Shown in pieces: positions 7,506 to 15,286 of a DNA stretch of 64,000 nucleotides. The stretch spans positions 31,505 to 95,504 of the forward strand of contig CAJTNT010000007.1 in NCBI GenBank assembly GCA_910577785.1, read 5' to 3'. This DNA is from an uncultured Lachnospiraceae bacterium. Its GTDB lineage: Bacteria; Bacillota; Clostridia; Lachnospirales; Lachnospiraceae. The stretch's first letter is position 1. The number at the start of each line of letters is the position of its first letter. A program made the position numbers and the translations under genes. Under the pieces are notes generated by a model. The model was not told where the DNA came from. It saw only the letters and a program-made list of their open reading frames with translations, and searched no databases.

Positions 7506-7535
7506 GTATAATATTTTCTTGGGATGGATAAAATA
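7506..7535 (+). promoter_or_regulatory. Putative forespore (sigma-F/G) promoter of spoVAD
   Basis: GTATA (7506-7510), 15 bases, GGATAAAATA (7526-7535). This fits the Bacillus subtilis sigma-F pattern GYATA, 15 bases, GGNNANAHTR at every specified position; sigma-G recognises related sites. It lies 125 bases before spoVAD. Confidence 0.55.
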
Positions 7536-7659
7536 AGGGAAAGAAAAAGTTGTTATGCATGATTTTGAATAAAGGTGATATTGGCAGGCACTCGAATGTG
7601 TTGCCGTATGAGCTTATTACTTTTGAGAAAATGTATGGCAATTCAGAGGAGGGATAATC

Positions 7660-8673
7660 ATGCCGCAAATTGTCGGAAAACAGAGCATCCAGTTTGAACA
7701 GGCGCCTTATGTCCTGGGGAGCGCCAGTATTGTGGGCAAGAAGGAAGGGGAAGGGCCTTTGGGTAAATTATTTGACGTGGTGGGGGAAGATGACAAATTT
7801 GGGGAGGATACCTGGGAAGAGGCGGAGAGTACGCTGCAGAAGGAGGCGGTTATGCTTGCGATGGGCAAGGCAGGGCTTAAGAAGGAGGATATCCGCTATA
7901 TTTTTGGGGGGGATCTGCTGGGGCAGAATATTGCCACAACGTTTGGCCTGCTGGAGCTGAATATCCCCTTGTTTGGCCTTTATGGCGCCTGTTCTACCGC
8001 TGGGGAGTCCCTGTCCCTTGCAGCCATGGCGGTGGCAGCCGGATATGGGGAGAATGTCCTTGCCGTTACTTCCAGTCATTTCGCAAGCGCGGAGAAGCAG
8101 TTTCGATTTCCCTTGGAGTATGCCAATCAAAGGCCCCTATCAGCTACCTGGACGGTCACAGGGAGCGGAGCCTTTGTACTTGGGACAAGAAGGGGAAAGG
8201 TTCGCGTTACGGGAATTACCACTGGAAAGGTAGTGGACTACGGCATCAAGGACTCCATGAATATGGGGGCGGCCATGGCGCCAGCGGCTTGTGATACTAT
8301 TTATCAGCACCTGCAGGACTTCCAACGGCAGCAGGGGGATTATGACAAGATTGTGACTGGGGATTTGGGGACTGTGGGGCAGGAGATTCTCATCCGCCTG
8401 CTGGAAGAGAAAGGGGTGGATATTTCCAAGGTGCATATGGACTGCGGGATTGAAATTTTTGACAGTGAGGAGCAGAATACGAACGCAGGGGGGAGCGGCT
8501 GCGGCTGCTCGGCAGTGACGCTGAGCGCATTGCTGCTGCCAAAACTGGAAAAGGGAACCTACAAGAGGATCCTGTTTGTGCCAACGGGGGCGCTGCTGTC
8601 TACCGTCAGTTTTAATGAGGGGCAGAGCATTCCGGGAATTGCGCATGCGGTTGTTCTGGAATATGCAGCATAA
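7660..8673 (+). CDS. spoVAD: Stage V sporulation protein AD
   Basis: Soluble, membrane-associated SpoVA subunit that binds dipicolinic acid and is needed for its uptake into the forespore. The 337-residue product starts at ATG 7660 after GAGGAGGGATAATC. It has the thiolase-like fold of the family, starting QIVGKQSIQFEQAPYVLGSA, with GLYGACSTAGESLSLAAMAV at the position of the thiolase active-site loop. Length and motifs match SpoVAD across Clostridia and Bacilli. It is separated from spoVAA-VAC by 4.5 kb of unrelated genes and repeats but has its own forespore-type promoter. spoVAE follows after 242 bases. Confidence 0.95.
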   Translation: MPQIVGKQSIQFEQAPYVLGSASIVGKKEGEGPLGKLFDVVGEDDKFGEDTWEEAESTLQKEAVMLAMGKAGLKKEDIRYIFGGDLLGQNIATTFGLLELNIPLFGLYGACSTAGESLSLAAMAVAAGYGENVLAVTSSHFASAEKQFRFPLEYANQRPLSATWTVTGSGAFVLGTRRGKVRVTGITTGKVVDYGIKDSMNMGAAMAPAACDTIYQHLQDFQRQQGDYDKIVTGDLGTVGQEILIRLLEEKGVDISKVHMDCGIEIFDSEEQNTNAGGSGCGCSAVTLSALLLPKLEKGTYKRILFVPTGALLSTVSFNEGQSIPGIAHAVVLEYAA

Positions 8674-8683
8674 AGAGAAAAAA

Positions 8684-8830
8684 GGTGTGCCTGAGAGTTA
8701 GGGGTGAAAAAAGGCATGCCTGAGAGTCATGGGTGAAAAAGGGCGTGCCTGAGAGTTATGGGCGAAAATAAGGCATACCTGTGAGGGTACAGGGCGGCGG
8801 AATAGAAAGCATGACAGGGAGAATTGAAAA
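8684..8830 (+). repeat. 29-30 bp tandem repeats between spoVAD and spoVAE
   Basis: Units of type GAAAAAAGGCATGCCTGAGAG recur with GG(T/C)(G/A)TGCC-like cores at 8684, 8713, 8742 and 8772 (periods 29, 29 and 30). A more diverged copy starts at 8834, 62 bases later. They fill most of the spoVAD-spoVAE gap, and the last copies extend into the region before the spoVAE ribosome site. Confidence 0.8.
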
Positions 8831-8915
8831 TAAGGCATATCTGGGAGCCGTGAGGCAGGTACAGGAGCTTAAGATATGGAACAACGATAGAATAGGACAG
8901 GAGGGAATCGGTCAG

Positions 8916-9272
8916 ATGGATTATGTAAATGCATTTTGGGTAGGGGGGCTGGTGTGTGCCTTGGTGCAGATTTTAATGGAAAAAACAAAAATGCTGCCAG
9001 GGAGGATTATGGTATTGCTGGTGTGTACAGGGGCTGTGCTGGGCGCGCTGCAGCTGTATGAGCCTTTCCAGGAATTTGCAGGGGCAGGGGCGAGTGTGCC
9101 TTTGCTGGGGTTTGGCAATACCCTCTGGAAAGGGGTGAAGGAAGCCGTGGAATCGGATGGCTTTATTGGGATATTCATGGGGGGCTTTAAGGCAAGCGCT
9201 GTGGGGATTTCAGCGGCGCTGGTATTCGGCTACCTGGCCAGCCTGATTTTCCAGCCGAAAATGAAGAAATAA
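8916..9272 (+). CDS. spoVAE: Stage V sporulation protein AE
   Basis: Small membrane subunit of the SpoVA complex. ATG 8916 (MDYVNAFWVGGLVCALVQIL) follows GGAGGG and gives 118 residues, the usual SpoVAEb length. A longer frame from 8781 would add repeat-derived residues and is unlikely. Four hydrophobic segments are visible. The motif GAGASVPLLGFGNTLWKGV parallels GGAGALVPITGFANSV in SpoVAC, as expected since VAC and VAE are homologous. The gene is bracketed on both sides by different tandem repeats. No spoVAF or spoVAEa is seen. Confidence 0.93.
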   Translation: MDYVNAFWVGGLVCALVQILMEKTKMLPGRIMVLLVCTGAVLGALQLYEPFQEFAGAGASVPLLGFGNTLWKGVKEAVESDGFIGIFMGGFKASAVGISAALVFGYLASLIFQPKMKK

Positions 9273-9418
9273 CAGAAGGATATCATATAGGTTGGTAATG
9301 AGATAACAGAAGGATCCGGTATAGATTGGTAATGAGATAACAGAAGGATCCGTACAGGTTGGTAATGAAATAACAGAAGAATGCCATACAGAACGGTTAT
9401 GAAATAACAGCATATGGA
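9270..9418 (+). repeat. 34-bp tandem repeats beginning at the spoVAE stop codon
   Basis: TAACAGAAGGA cores start at 9270, 9304, 9338, 9371 and 9405 (periods 34, 34, 33 and 34), each followed by a variable part and GGTTGGTAATGA. The first unit overlaps the TAA of spoVAE. This family is unrelated in sequence to the 29-bp repeat on the other side of the gene. Confidence 0.85.
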
Positions 9419-9477
9419 CAAAAGATAAGATTTTAAAATCGTTTTTGGTTAAGAAATTTCAGTTTTTAGGTATTTAT

Positions 9478-9506
9478 GCATATTTTAAATGAATTTGCCC
9501 ATATTA
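9478..9506 (+). promoter_or_regulatory. Perfect-match sigma-G promoter of the lipoprotein gene
   Basis: GCATA (9478-9482), 17 bases, CATATTA (9500-9506). Both elements match the Bacillus subtilis sigma-G consensus (GHATR, 17-18 bases, CATWHTA). It lies 41 bases before the ATG at 9548. Confidence 0.6.
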
Positions 9507-9547
9507 ATAGGGAAATAAATCTAAAAAGATAAAGGAGAGATTCTATT

Positions 9548-10042
9548 ATGAAACAGTTTAAGAAAATCCTGGTAGGATGCCTGCTGGTTCTGGTATTGAG
9601 CAGCGTAACTGCATGCGGAACCAATGACAATGCAGACAATAACAATGGCACAAATGCCGATGATGCCACCAATAATGGGAACACCAACAATGACAACACC
9701 AATGGCACTACGAATGGAACTACGAATAACGGGAACACCAAGAATGATACCACCAACGGCACAGGCAATGCAGACGAAAATGGTACAGGCAATAATGGCG
9801 CAACCAACAACGGAGGCGACGGAGTTGTGGATGATCTGGGCGATGACCTGATTGATGGCGCAGAGGATATCGGAAATGATGTGGAAGAAGGCGTAGACGA
9901 TCTGACAGACGCCAATGGCCCGGATAATGACAATGGAAACGATGACAATGTCACGAATGGGAATGATGACAATGCCGCGAATGACGATAATGCCGCCAAT
10001 GGCAATGATACCAAGAACAACAAAAAAGCTACTAACCCATAG
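9548..10042 (+). CDS. Asn/Asp/Gly-rich lipoprotein, probably forespore-expressed
   Basis: 164 residues from ATG 9548 (ribosome site AAAGGAGAG). The lipoprotein signal peptide ends at the lipobox VTAC, with the lipidated Cys at residue 23. The mature part is low-complexity Asn/Asp/Thr/Gly (residues 25-90 and 125-160). In the middle is an acidic segment around GDGVVDDLGDDLIDGAED and DVEEGVDDLTD that looks helical. No enzyme fold is visible. The perfect sigma-G promoter and its place right after spoVAE suggest a spore-membrane lipoprotein. Bacillus has sigma-G lipoproteins of the YhcN/YlaJ kind, but I see no convincing homology to them. DNA-level Asn codon repeats make copy-number variation likely. 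Confidence 0.8.
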   Translation: MKQFKKILVGCLLVLVLSSVTACGTNDNADNNNGTNADDATNNGNTNNDNTNGTTNGTTNNGNTKNDTTNGTGNADENGTGNNGATNNGGDGVVDDLGDDLIDGAEDIGNDVEEGVDDLTDANGPDNDNGNDDNVTNGNDDNAANDDNAANGNDTKNNKKATNP

Positions 10043-10096
10043 GCCTATACAAGCTGATAAAAAGGTATCAATCATAAGGCTGGTTTAAAATAACCA

Positions 10097-10139
10097 AAGA
10101 GCCGTCTGTACACAGTATTTGGTGTTACAGGTGGCTCTT
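10097..10139. other. Stem-loop in the spacer after the lipoprotein gene
   Basis: AAGAGCC (10097-10103) pairs with GGCTCTT (10133-10139), with an inner CTGTA/TACAG pairing. No T tract follows, so terminator function is uncertain. The remaining spacer to 10350 is A+T-rich and shows nothing else I can support. Confidence 0.4.
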
Positions 10140-10352
10140 ATTACATAATATTGCGCATTCCCATTGGAAGATTGAGGGATTCTTCCATTTCACATGTCAA
10201 ATGCAGGTCGGATTTCACGGCTATTAACGAAATGATATTGGAAATGGAATTGTAAACGGAACAGTATCTTTTACAGAAAAAATAAAAGTGTAAGTTTGAA
10301 ACATTTTAAATAAAAAAATACAATAAAAATTTAGAAAGATATAAAAAAATAC

Positions 10353-10380
10353 TTGACAAATTGTTCTTAAGATATATAAT
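10353..10380 (+). promoter_or_regulatory. Housekeeping promoter of the A+T-rich patch
   Basis: TTGACA (10353-10358), 16 bases, TATAAT (10375-10380). Both hexamers are exact. It drives the small peptide gene at 10483 and the broken gene behind it. Confidence 0.7.
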
Positions 10381-10482
10381 GTAATTATTAGCCGGCTTTC
10401 TATTCATGAACTAGAAACAGTTTTATTTTATGGCAGCTATCCAGCAGTCGCACAGTTGATGCCATTTTGACAGGAGGTGAAA

Positions 10483-10572
10483 ATGAAAAATATTATTACG
10501 TTTTTGGTATTATCAAGATATGATATTCAAGAAGCTATTACATGCCATAGTTTAGAACTACGGGCCACATAA
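10483..10572 (+). CDS. Small peptide of unknown function (29 aa)
   Basis: ATG 10483 follows a perfect ribosome site (AGGAGGTG, 5 bases away). It encodes 29 residues beginning MKNIITFLVLSRYDIQEAIT, with a TAA at 10570-10572. A short hydrophobic N-terminal third is followed by a polar tail with one Cys. The stop is 20 bases before the next start, so it may act as a leader that couples translation. No family recognised. Confidence 0.5.
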   Translation: MKNIITFLVLSRYDIQEAITCHSLELRAT

Positions 10573-10592
10573 GAGAAAGGAAAGTTGAAATT

Positions 10593-11208
10593 ATGAAAAA
10601 ATTATTTAAAAAAACAATCGCATTCCTATTGTTATGCAGTATAATAATATCTGTTAATAGTAACTCCTTAACCATTTTCGCAGAAGAGGACTTTTACGAA
10701 ATGGAATTTAACACCAATATGGTCTCAGCAGAAGACTGGGAAGGACTGCCCATCGGTGAGTATCCCATTAATTTGGATTCTCCTGAATGGGATGATATGT
10801 ATGTAACGGAAAAAATTGCCGCCTGTGATATGCCACAAGCATATGCTGAATCCTTAACAACAGAAGAACTGGCAAAATATGCTGTCAATTATCCCTTAAT
10901 GGTCGTCTGTTTGATTCCTTGGAAGATGGAATGGAATGGAGGTTGTTCCAGAAGATGCTCTGATTGATAGCGTAAAAGAGGATATGATTTCGGAGGGATC
11001 TATTAATGAGCTTTCTTTTACTAAAACATCTCCAGTAGCTAGATATATTGCTTTTCCAGGCGCAAGATATTATGATGGATATCAAATCATAAAAGGCAAA
11101 AAAGTAACATGTTATAAATATGCATCTGGGGATTTTAGCGCTTCACAACAAGCAGCAGAAGACCGACGAATGGAAGAACAAATTACTACAAAGTATACGA
11201 AACTATAA
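10593..11208 (+). pseudogene. Secreted protein gene broken by two frameshifts
   Basis: The first frame (from ATG 10593) encodes a signal peptide (MKKLFKKTIAFLLLCSIIIS, cleavage near TIFA-EED) and about 80 mature residues up to LAKYAVNYPLMV, then runs into out-of-frame sequence and stops at 10967. The downstream part reads on in another frame (from about 10936, EVVPEDALIDSVKEDMISEG and onward) to 11208. A third frame in between gives LFDSLEDGME. The reading is restored by adding one base near 10905 and removing one copy of a 5-base duplication (GGAAT GGAAT) near 10925-10935. Clostridial secreted proteins commonly have this YPL(L/M)VD-FDS-ED pattern. Intact length would be about 205 residues. 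Function is unknown. Confidence 0.7.
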
Positions 11209-11332
11209 CAAGAACAGAGGTTTATTTAAAAAACTATTAAGGGATTTTTTACTATATTTTCAAAGCTATAAACTACATAAGGATTATTTTTACTAAGAAA
11301 CAATATGTTATGAATAAATATATATATATCAG

Positions 11333-11429
11333 TTTGGAGAGTTCCACCAATCATGTTTTCTAAATGATTATACTTAGACATTACCATACCAAATGATAAT
11401 TAATGTTTTAAAGTATGGAACTCTCCAAA
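11333..11429. repeat. 14-bp perfect inverted repeat in the spacer before the duplicated lipoprotein
   Basis: TTTGGAGAGTTCCA (11333-11346) and TGGAACTCTCCAAA (11416-11429) enclose 69 A+T-rich bases. No T tract follows closely. It may be a leader hairpin of the gene at 11503 or a very small MITE. Confidence 0.6.
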
Positions 11430-11502
11430 GACGATACAAGTTTTATTTTCTCTTTAACAACCAATCTCATTTTTGAGATTTACTTAAAGGAGGTTTGTCT
11501 TT

Positions 11503-12441
11503 ATGAAAAAGCGGTTCCTTACCATGTTATCTCTCATTATAGTATTATGCGGCCTGCTTGTTGGATGCGGTGATTTAAGCCATGGTAGCATTTCCAGAAA
11601 TCGTCCCATTGACACTACTGCCAAAGGTTCAGAGGACCTTGTTCCAGAACAGGCAGATTCTCTCCCAGAACAGGAAGTCAGCAGCATGGAATGCTCAGAA
11701 AATGTTCCAGATACTACTTTTGCAGAAGACAATATAGATATTCCGAAAGAATATCTAACGGAAAACGGCAACGTTGAATATACCGTTAATGAAAATGGTG
11801 AATATGTTTGGAATGGCCTGCTTTTCCGTCATAAATTAGTATTAACAAGCAGGGCTACAAGAGATAAACATTTCATCTTCGTTTATATTGTACTCACAAA
11901 CGACACAGGGCTTACTAACGAAAAAATTTTCAAAGATAGCCTCAGCTCACAGGCGATTCCTCTAGGTGTTACACAAAAATATCCATCATTCTATGTTGTC
12001 CTTGGCAATCATGCATTATATGAAGAACTGCATGACTCAGAAGACCCTGTTCCAGAACAGGCAGATCTTCTCCCAGAGCAGGAAGGCAACAACATGGAAT
12101 GCTCAGAAAATGTTCCAGATACTACTTTTGCAGAAGACAATATAGATATTCCAGAAGAATACCTAACTGAAAATTACGATGTTGAGTATACGGTAAATGA
12201 AAATGGTGAATATGTTTGGAATGGCCTGCTTTTCCGCCACAAATTAGTAGTAACAAGCAGAGATCCAAGAGATAAACATTTCATCTCCATTTATATTGTA
12301 CTCACAAACGACACAGAGCTTACCGTGGAAAAAATTTCCAAAGACCATCTCAGCTCATACATAGTTCCTTTAGATGTTACACAAGAATATCCATCATACT
12401 ATGTTGTCCTTGGCAATCATGTATATGAGGAACCGCATTAA
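11503..12441 (+). CDS. Lipoprotein built of a two-fold tandem duplication
   Basis: 312 residues from ATG 11503 (ribosome site AAAGGAGG). The signal peptide ends in lipobox LVGC, lipidated Cys at 22. The mature part is two copies of a module of about 136 residues. Each has a PEQAD-LPEQE stretch, then MECSENVPDTTFAEDNIDIP, then a globular part with NENGEYVWNGLLFRHKLV, RDKHFI--YIVLTND and YPS-YVVLGNH. The copies begin near 11641 and 12049, a period of 408 bases, and are nearly identical at DNA level over their first 100 bases. That points to a recent duplication. The fold is probably an all-beta surface domain, not recognised. It lies in A+T-rich DNA unlike the flanking metabolic genes. Confidence 0.82.
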   Translation: MKKRFLTMLSLIIVLCGLLVGCGDLSHGSISRNRPIDTTAKGSEDLVPEQADSLPEQEVSSMECSENVPDTTFAEDNIDIPKEYLTENGNVEYTVNENGEYVWNGLLFRHKLVLTSRATRDKHFIFVYIVLTNDTGLTNEKIFKDSLSSQAIPLGVTQKYPSFYVVLGNHALYEELHDSEDPVPEQADLLPEQEGNNMECSENVPDTTFAEDNIDIPEEYLTENYDVEYTVNENGEYVWNGLLFRHKLVVTSRDPRDKHFISIYIVLTNDTELTVEKISKDHLSSYIVPLDVTQEYPSYYVVLGNHVYEEPH

Positions 12442-12566
12442 TCGAATATCTTAAAAAATGGGATTAAAAATTTGAAAAAAAATTTACGCATCATATTTAC
12501 GGTATCCATACTTGTATTAGCATAACTATGAGAGAAATCCCACCTGCTGACAAAGAAAAAGACAAG

Positions 12567-12616
12567 CGGATCCCCAGTATCTTGGCATGGATTCATGCCA
12601 AGATACTGGGGATCCG
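12567..12616. terminator. Bidirectional terminator between the lipoprotein gene and guaB
   Basis: A perfect 23-bp stem (12567-12589 with 12594-12616) and a four-base loop GATT. The minus strand side is followed by TTGTCTTTTTCTTTG, serving guaB. The plus side is followed by a less perfect ATAATTTTTATT. Confidence 0.9.
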
Positions 12617-12629
12617 TACGTAATAATTT

Positions 12630-14084
12630 TTATTCATCAATACTATAATTCGGCGCTTCCTTCGTAATATGGATATCATGCGGATGGCTTTCCTTAAGGG
12701 AAGCGGCGGAAATCTTTACAAACTTCCCAGTCTCCTTCAGAGCTTCAATCGTAGGCGCCCCACAATATCCCATTCCGGAGCGCAGCCCGCCAATCAGCTG
12801 GTATACCGTATCTTCTACGCTGCCTTTATAAGCTACGCGTCCTTCTACGCCTTCCGGCACTAATTTCTTGGCGTCCTGCTGGAAATAACGGTCCTTGGAG
12901 CCGTTCTCCATTGCGGCCAGGGAACCCATCCCACGGTAAACCTTGTATTTCCTGCCCTGGTATAGCTCGAACGTTCCTGGGCTCTCATCGCAGCCGGCAA
13001 AGATGCTGCCCATCATGCACACATTTGCCCCAGCTGCAATGGCCTTCGTCATATCGCCGGAATATTTGATGCCGCCGTCTGCAATAATGGGGATGCCGGA
13101 TCCCTTGGCGGCGTTGTAGCAGTCCATAATGGCGGTAATCTGCGGCACGCCAATGCCAGCCACCACGCGGGTAGTGCAGATGGATCCAGGGCCAATGCCT
13201 ACCTTTACAGCGTCCACGCCTGCTTCAATTAATGCCCTTGTGGCGTCTGCGGTAGCGATATTCCCGGCAATTACCTGCAGATCCGGGAAAGCGGCCTTGA
13301 TCTTCTTCACAGCTTCGAGGATATTTTTGGAGTGGCCATGGGCGGAGTCCACGACAATGACGTCGACCTTGGCATTGACCAGGGCCTCTACCCGCTCCAT
13401 CATATTGGCCGTGATGCCGACGCCTGCGCCGCAGAGCAGCCGCCCTTGGGCGTCCTTGGCAGAAATGGGGTACTTAATCTGCTTCTCAATGTCCTTGATG
13501 GTAATCAGCCCCTTGAGGTTGAAGTCGGCGTCCACAATCGGCAGCTTCTCCTTACGTGCCTTGGCAAGGATTTTCTTGGCTTCCTCTAAGGTAATGCCTT
13601 CGCGTGCGGTAATCAGGTTCTCGGAGGTCATGGATACTTTTATCTTCTTGGAAAAATCCTCCTCAAATTTCAGGTCGCGGTTGGTGATGATGCCGACTAA
13701 TTTCCCATTTTCTGTAATGGGCACGCCGGAAATGCGGAACTTGCCCATTAAGTCGTCCGCATCCTGCAGGGTGTGCTCCGGAGAAAGGGAAAAAGGATCG
13801 GTAATTACGCCGTTCTCTGAGCGCTTCACCTTATCTACTTCCTCAGCCTGTTCTTTCACGGACATATTTTTGTGGATAATCCCAATGCCGCCTTGGCGCG
13901 CCATGGCAATTGCCATCCTGTGTTCCGTAACCGTGTCCATGCTGGCGCTCATCATAGGGATGTTCAAGGTAATGGCATTGGTCAGACGTGTAGACAGGTC
14001 TACCATATTTGGTGTGACTTCTGAGTATGCCGGAACTAATAATACGTCATCAAATGTAATTCCTTCGCCGATAATCGTGCCCAT
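12630..14084 (-). CDS. guaB: IMP dehydrogenase
   Basis: Oxidises inosine monophosphate to xanthosine monophosphate with NAD+, the committed step of GMP synthesis, in the cytosol. The 484-residue product has the typical layout: barrel start (GITFDDVLLVPAYSEVTPNM), two CBS domains inserted at about residues 95-210, then the catalytic loop GIGPGSICTTRVVAGIGVPQ with the active-site Cys near residue 303, the MGSIFAGCDESPG phosphate site and the mobile flap. ATG 14084 has AGAGAGGA upstream. Monocistronic, with its own promoter and a strong terminator. Confidence 0.98.
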   Translation of the reverse strand: MGTIIGEGITFDDVLLVPAYSEVTPNMVDLSTRLTNAITLNIPMMSASMDTVTEHRMAIAMARQGGIGIIHKNMSVKEQAEEVDKVKRSENGVITDPFSLSPEHTLQDADDLMGKFRISGVPITENGKLVGIITNRDLKFEEDFSKKIKVSMTSENLITAREGITLEEAKKILAKARKEKLPIVDADFNLKGLITIKDIEKQIKYPISAKDAQGRLLCGAGVGITANMMERVEALVNAKVDVIVVDSAHGHSKNILEAVKKIKAAFPDLQVIAGNIATADATRALIEAGVDAVKVGIGPGSICTTRVVAGIGVPQITAIMDCYNAAKGSGIPIIADGGIKYSGDMTKAIAAGANVCMMGSIFAGCDESPGTFELYQGRKYKVYRGMGSLAAMENGSKDRYFQQDAKKLVPEGVEGRVAYKGSVEDTVYQLIGGLRSGMGYCGAPTIEALKETGKFVKISAASLKESHPHDIHITKEAPNYSIDE

Positions 14085-14141
14085 TTTTTTCCTCTCTTTC
14101 TGTGAAAAATGAAGTTTGGTAGTTTTTTTATTATTCCCACG

Positions 14142-14170
14142 ATTCTATCAAAAAAAAGGGGGACTGTCAA
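14142..14170 (-). promoter_or_regulatory. Promoter of guaB
   Basis: On the minus strand TTGACA (14170-14165), 17 bases, TAGAAT (14147-14142), about 58 bases ahead of the guaB start. One mismatch from consensus in the -10. No guanine (purine) riboswitch is visible in the short leader. Confidence 0.75.
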
Positions 14171-14489
14171 CGACTGGCGGACATTTTTTCAGAATTTCTT
14201 AGAGGTTTCGTTACGATTCACGGCTCAGGAATGCACGGTACTGCGCATTCCGTGAGAAGATGATTCAGGAATTGCCCGCATGATCTGGACAGCGGATAAG
14301 CGGGATGGTAGAATAATGGAAAGACAGGAGGGCATGGATGGCAATGCACAAGATGGAGGCTTGGGCAAGCAAAATGTTGCGATCGTTAACCACTGGGGTA
14401 ATATCATAGAGAACAGCAGAATAGTGGAAAGCGGCAGCTGCCAGATACGGAAATGGGGCAGCCGCCAGGCAAAGGATAAGGAGGAAGAG

Positions 14490-15275
14490 ATGGAATTTCG
14501 GCCATGTATTGATATCCACAATGGAAAAGTGAAGCAGATTGTAGGGGGAAGCCTGAGGGATGAGGGGGATCAGGCCAAAGAGAACTTCGTGGCAGGGCAG
14601 GACGCGGCGTTTTTTGCAAGGCTGTACCGGGAGCATGGCGTCCGGGGCGGGCATATTATCCTGCTGAACCCTGTGGAAAGCCCTTATTACGAGGCGACGA
14701 AGGAACAGGCCATGGAGGCTTTAAAGGCCTACCCTGGCGGGATGCAGGTGGGAGGGGGGATCCATGCGGGCAACGCCCTGGAGTTCCTGCGGGCTGGGGC
14801 GAGCCATGTGATTGTGACCTCCTATGTGTTCCGGGACGGGGAGATTAATTATGAAAACCTGGAGAAGCTCAGAGCCGTGACCGGCAGGGAGCGGCTGGTG
14901 CTGGATTTAAGCTGCCGCAACAAGGAGGGGGAATACTATATCGTGACAGATCGCTGGCAGAAATTTACTGGGCAGAAGCTGGATGAGGCATTGCTAGAAC
15001 GGCTGTCCGGGTATGCGGATGAATTTTTGGTGCATGCGGTGGACGTGGAAGGGAAAGCCCGGGGGATTGAAGGGGAAGTGGCGCAGATCCTGGGAAACTG
15101 GGGGAAGATGCCCATTACCTATGCTGGGGGGATTGGCAGCTTTGCCGATTTGGAGGAGCTTGGCAGGCTGGGGAAGGGAAAGCTGAACTTTACGGTTGGG
15201 AGCGCATTGGATCTGTTTGGGGGGGATATGGGATTTGAGGAGGTTGTACGGATGTCAAGCGCTGTTCTTGTATAA
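14490..15275 (+). CDS. hisA: Eukaryotic-type phosphoribosylformimino-AICAR-P isomerase (HisA/His6)
   Basis: Isomerises ProFAR to PRFAR, step four of histidine synthesis. ATG 14490 (MEFRPCIDIHNGKVKQIVGG) follows AAGGAGGAAG and gives 261 residues. The sequence matches yeast HIS6 rather than the common bacterial HisA: CIDIHNGKVKQIVGG, VGGGI, VIVTSYVF, RLVLDLSCR, EFLVHAVDVEG and YAGGIGS are all present in order. It has the (beta-alpha)8 barrel with two phosphate-binding GG motifs. It stands alone, with no other his gene nearby. A hairpin overlaps its stop codon. Confidence 0.9.
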   Translation: MEFRPCIDIHNGKVKQIVGGSLRDEGDQAKENFVAGQDAAFFARLYREHGVRGGHIILLNPVESPYYEATKEQAMEALKAYPGGMQVGGGIHAGNALEFLRAGASHVIVTSYVFRDGEINYENLEKLRAVTGRERLVLDLSCRNKEGEYYIVTDRWQKFTGQKLDEALLERLSGYADEFLVHAVDVEGKARGIEGEVAQILGNWGKMPITYAGGIGSFADLEELGRLGKGKLNFTVGSALDLFGGDMGFEEVVRMSSAVLV

Positions 15276-15286
15276 ACAGCGCTTGA
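15255..15286 (+). terminator. Hairpin overlapping the hisA stop codon
   Basis: TCAAGCGCTGTT (15255-15266) pairs perfectly with AACAGCGCTTGA (15275-15286), loop of eight bases. There is no strong T tract after it, so termination may be incomplete. Confidence 0.5.

Noticed and set aside
7402..7668. Minus-strand frame in the spoVAD upstream region
   Set aside because: Low-complexity A+T-rich composition, no ribosome site, and it covers the forespore promoter.
8684..9418. CRISPR array
   Set aside because: Units are contiguous 29-34 bp tandem repeats without spacers, and no cas gene is present.
13129..14112. Long plus-strand frame opposite guaB
   Set aside because: It lies entirely within the strongly conserved IMP dehydrogenase gene on the other strand and has no recognisable protein.
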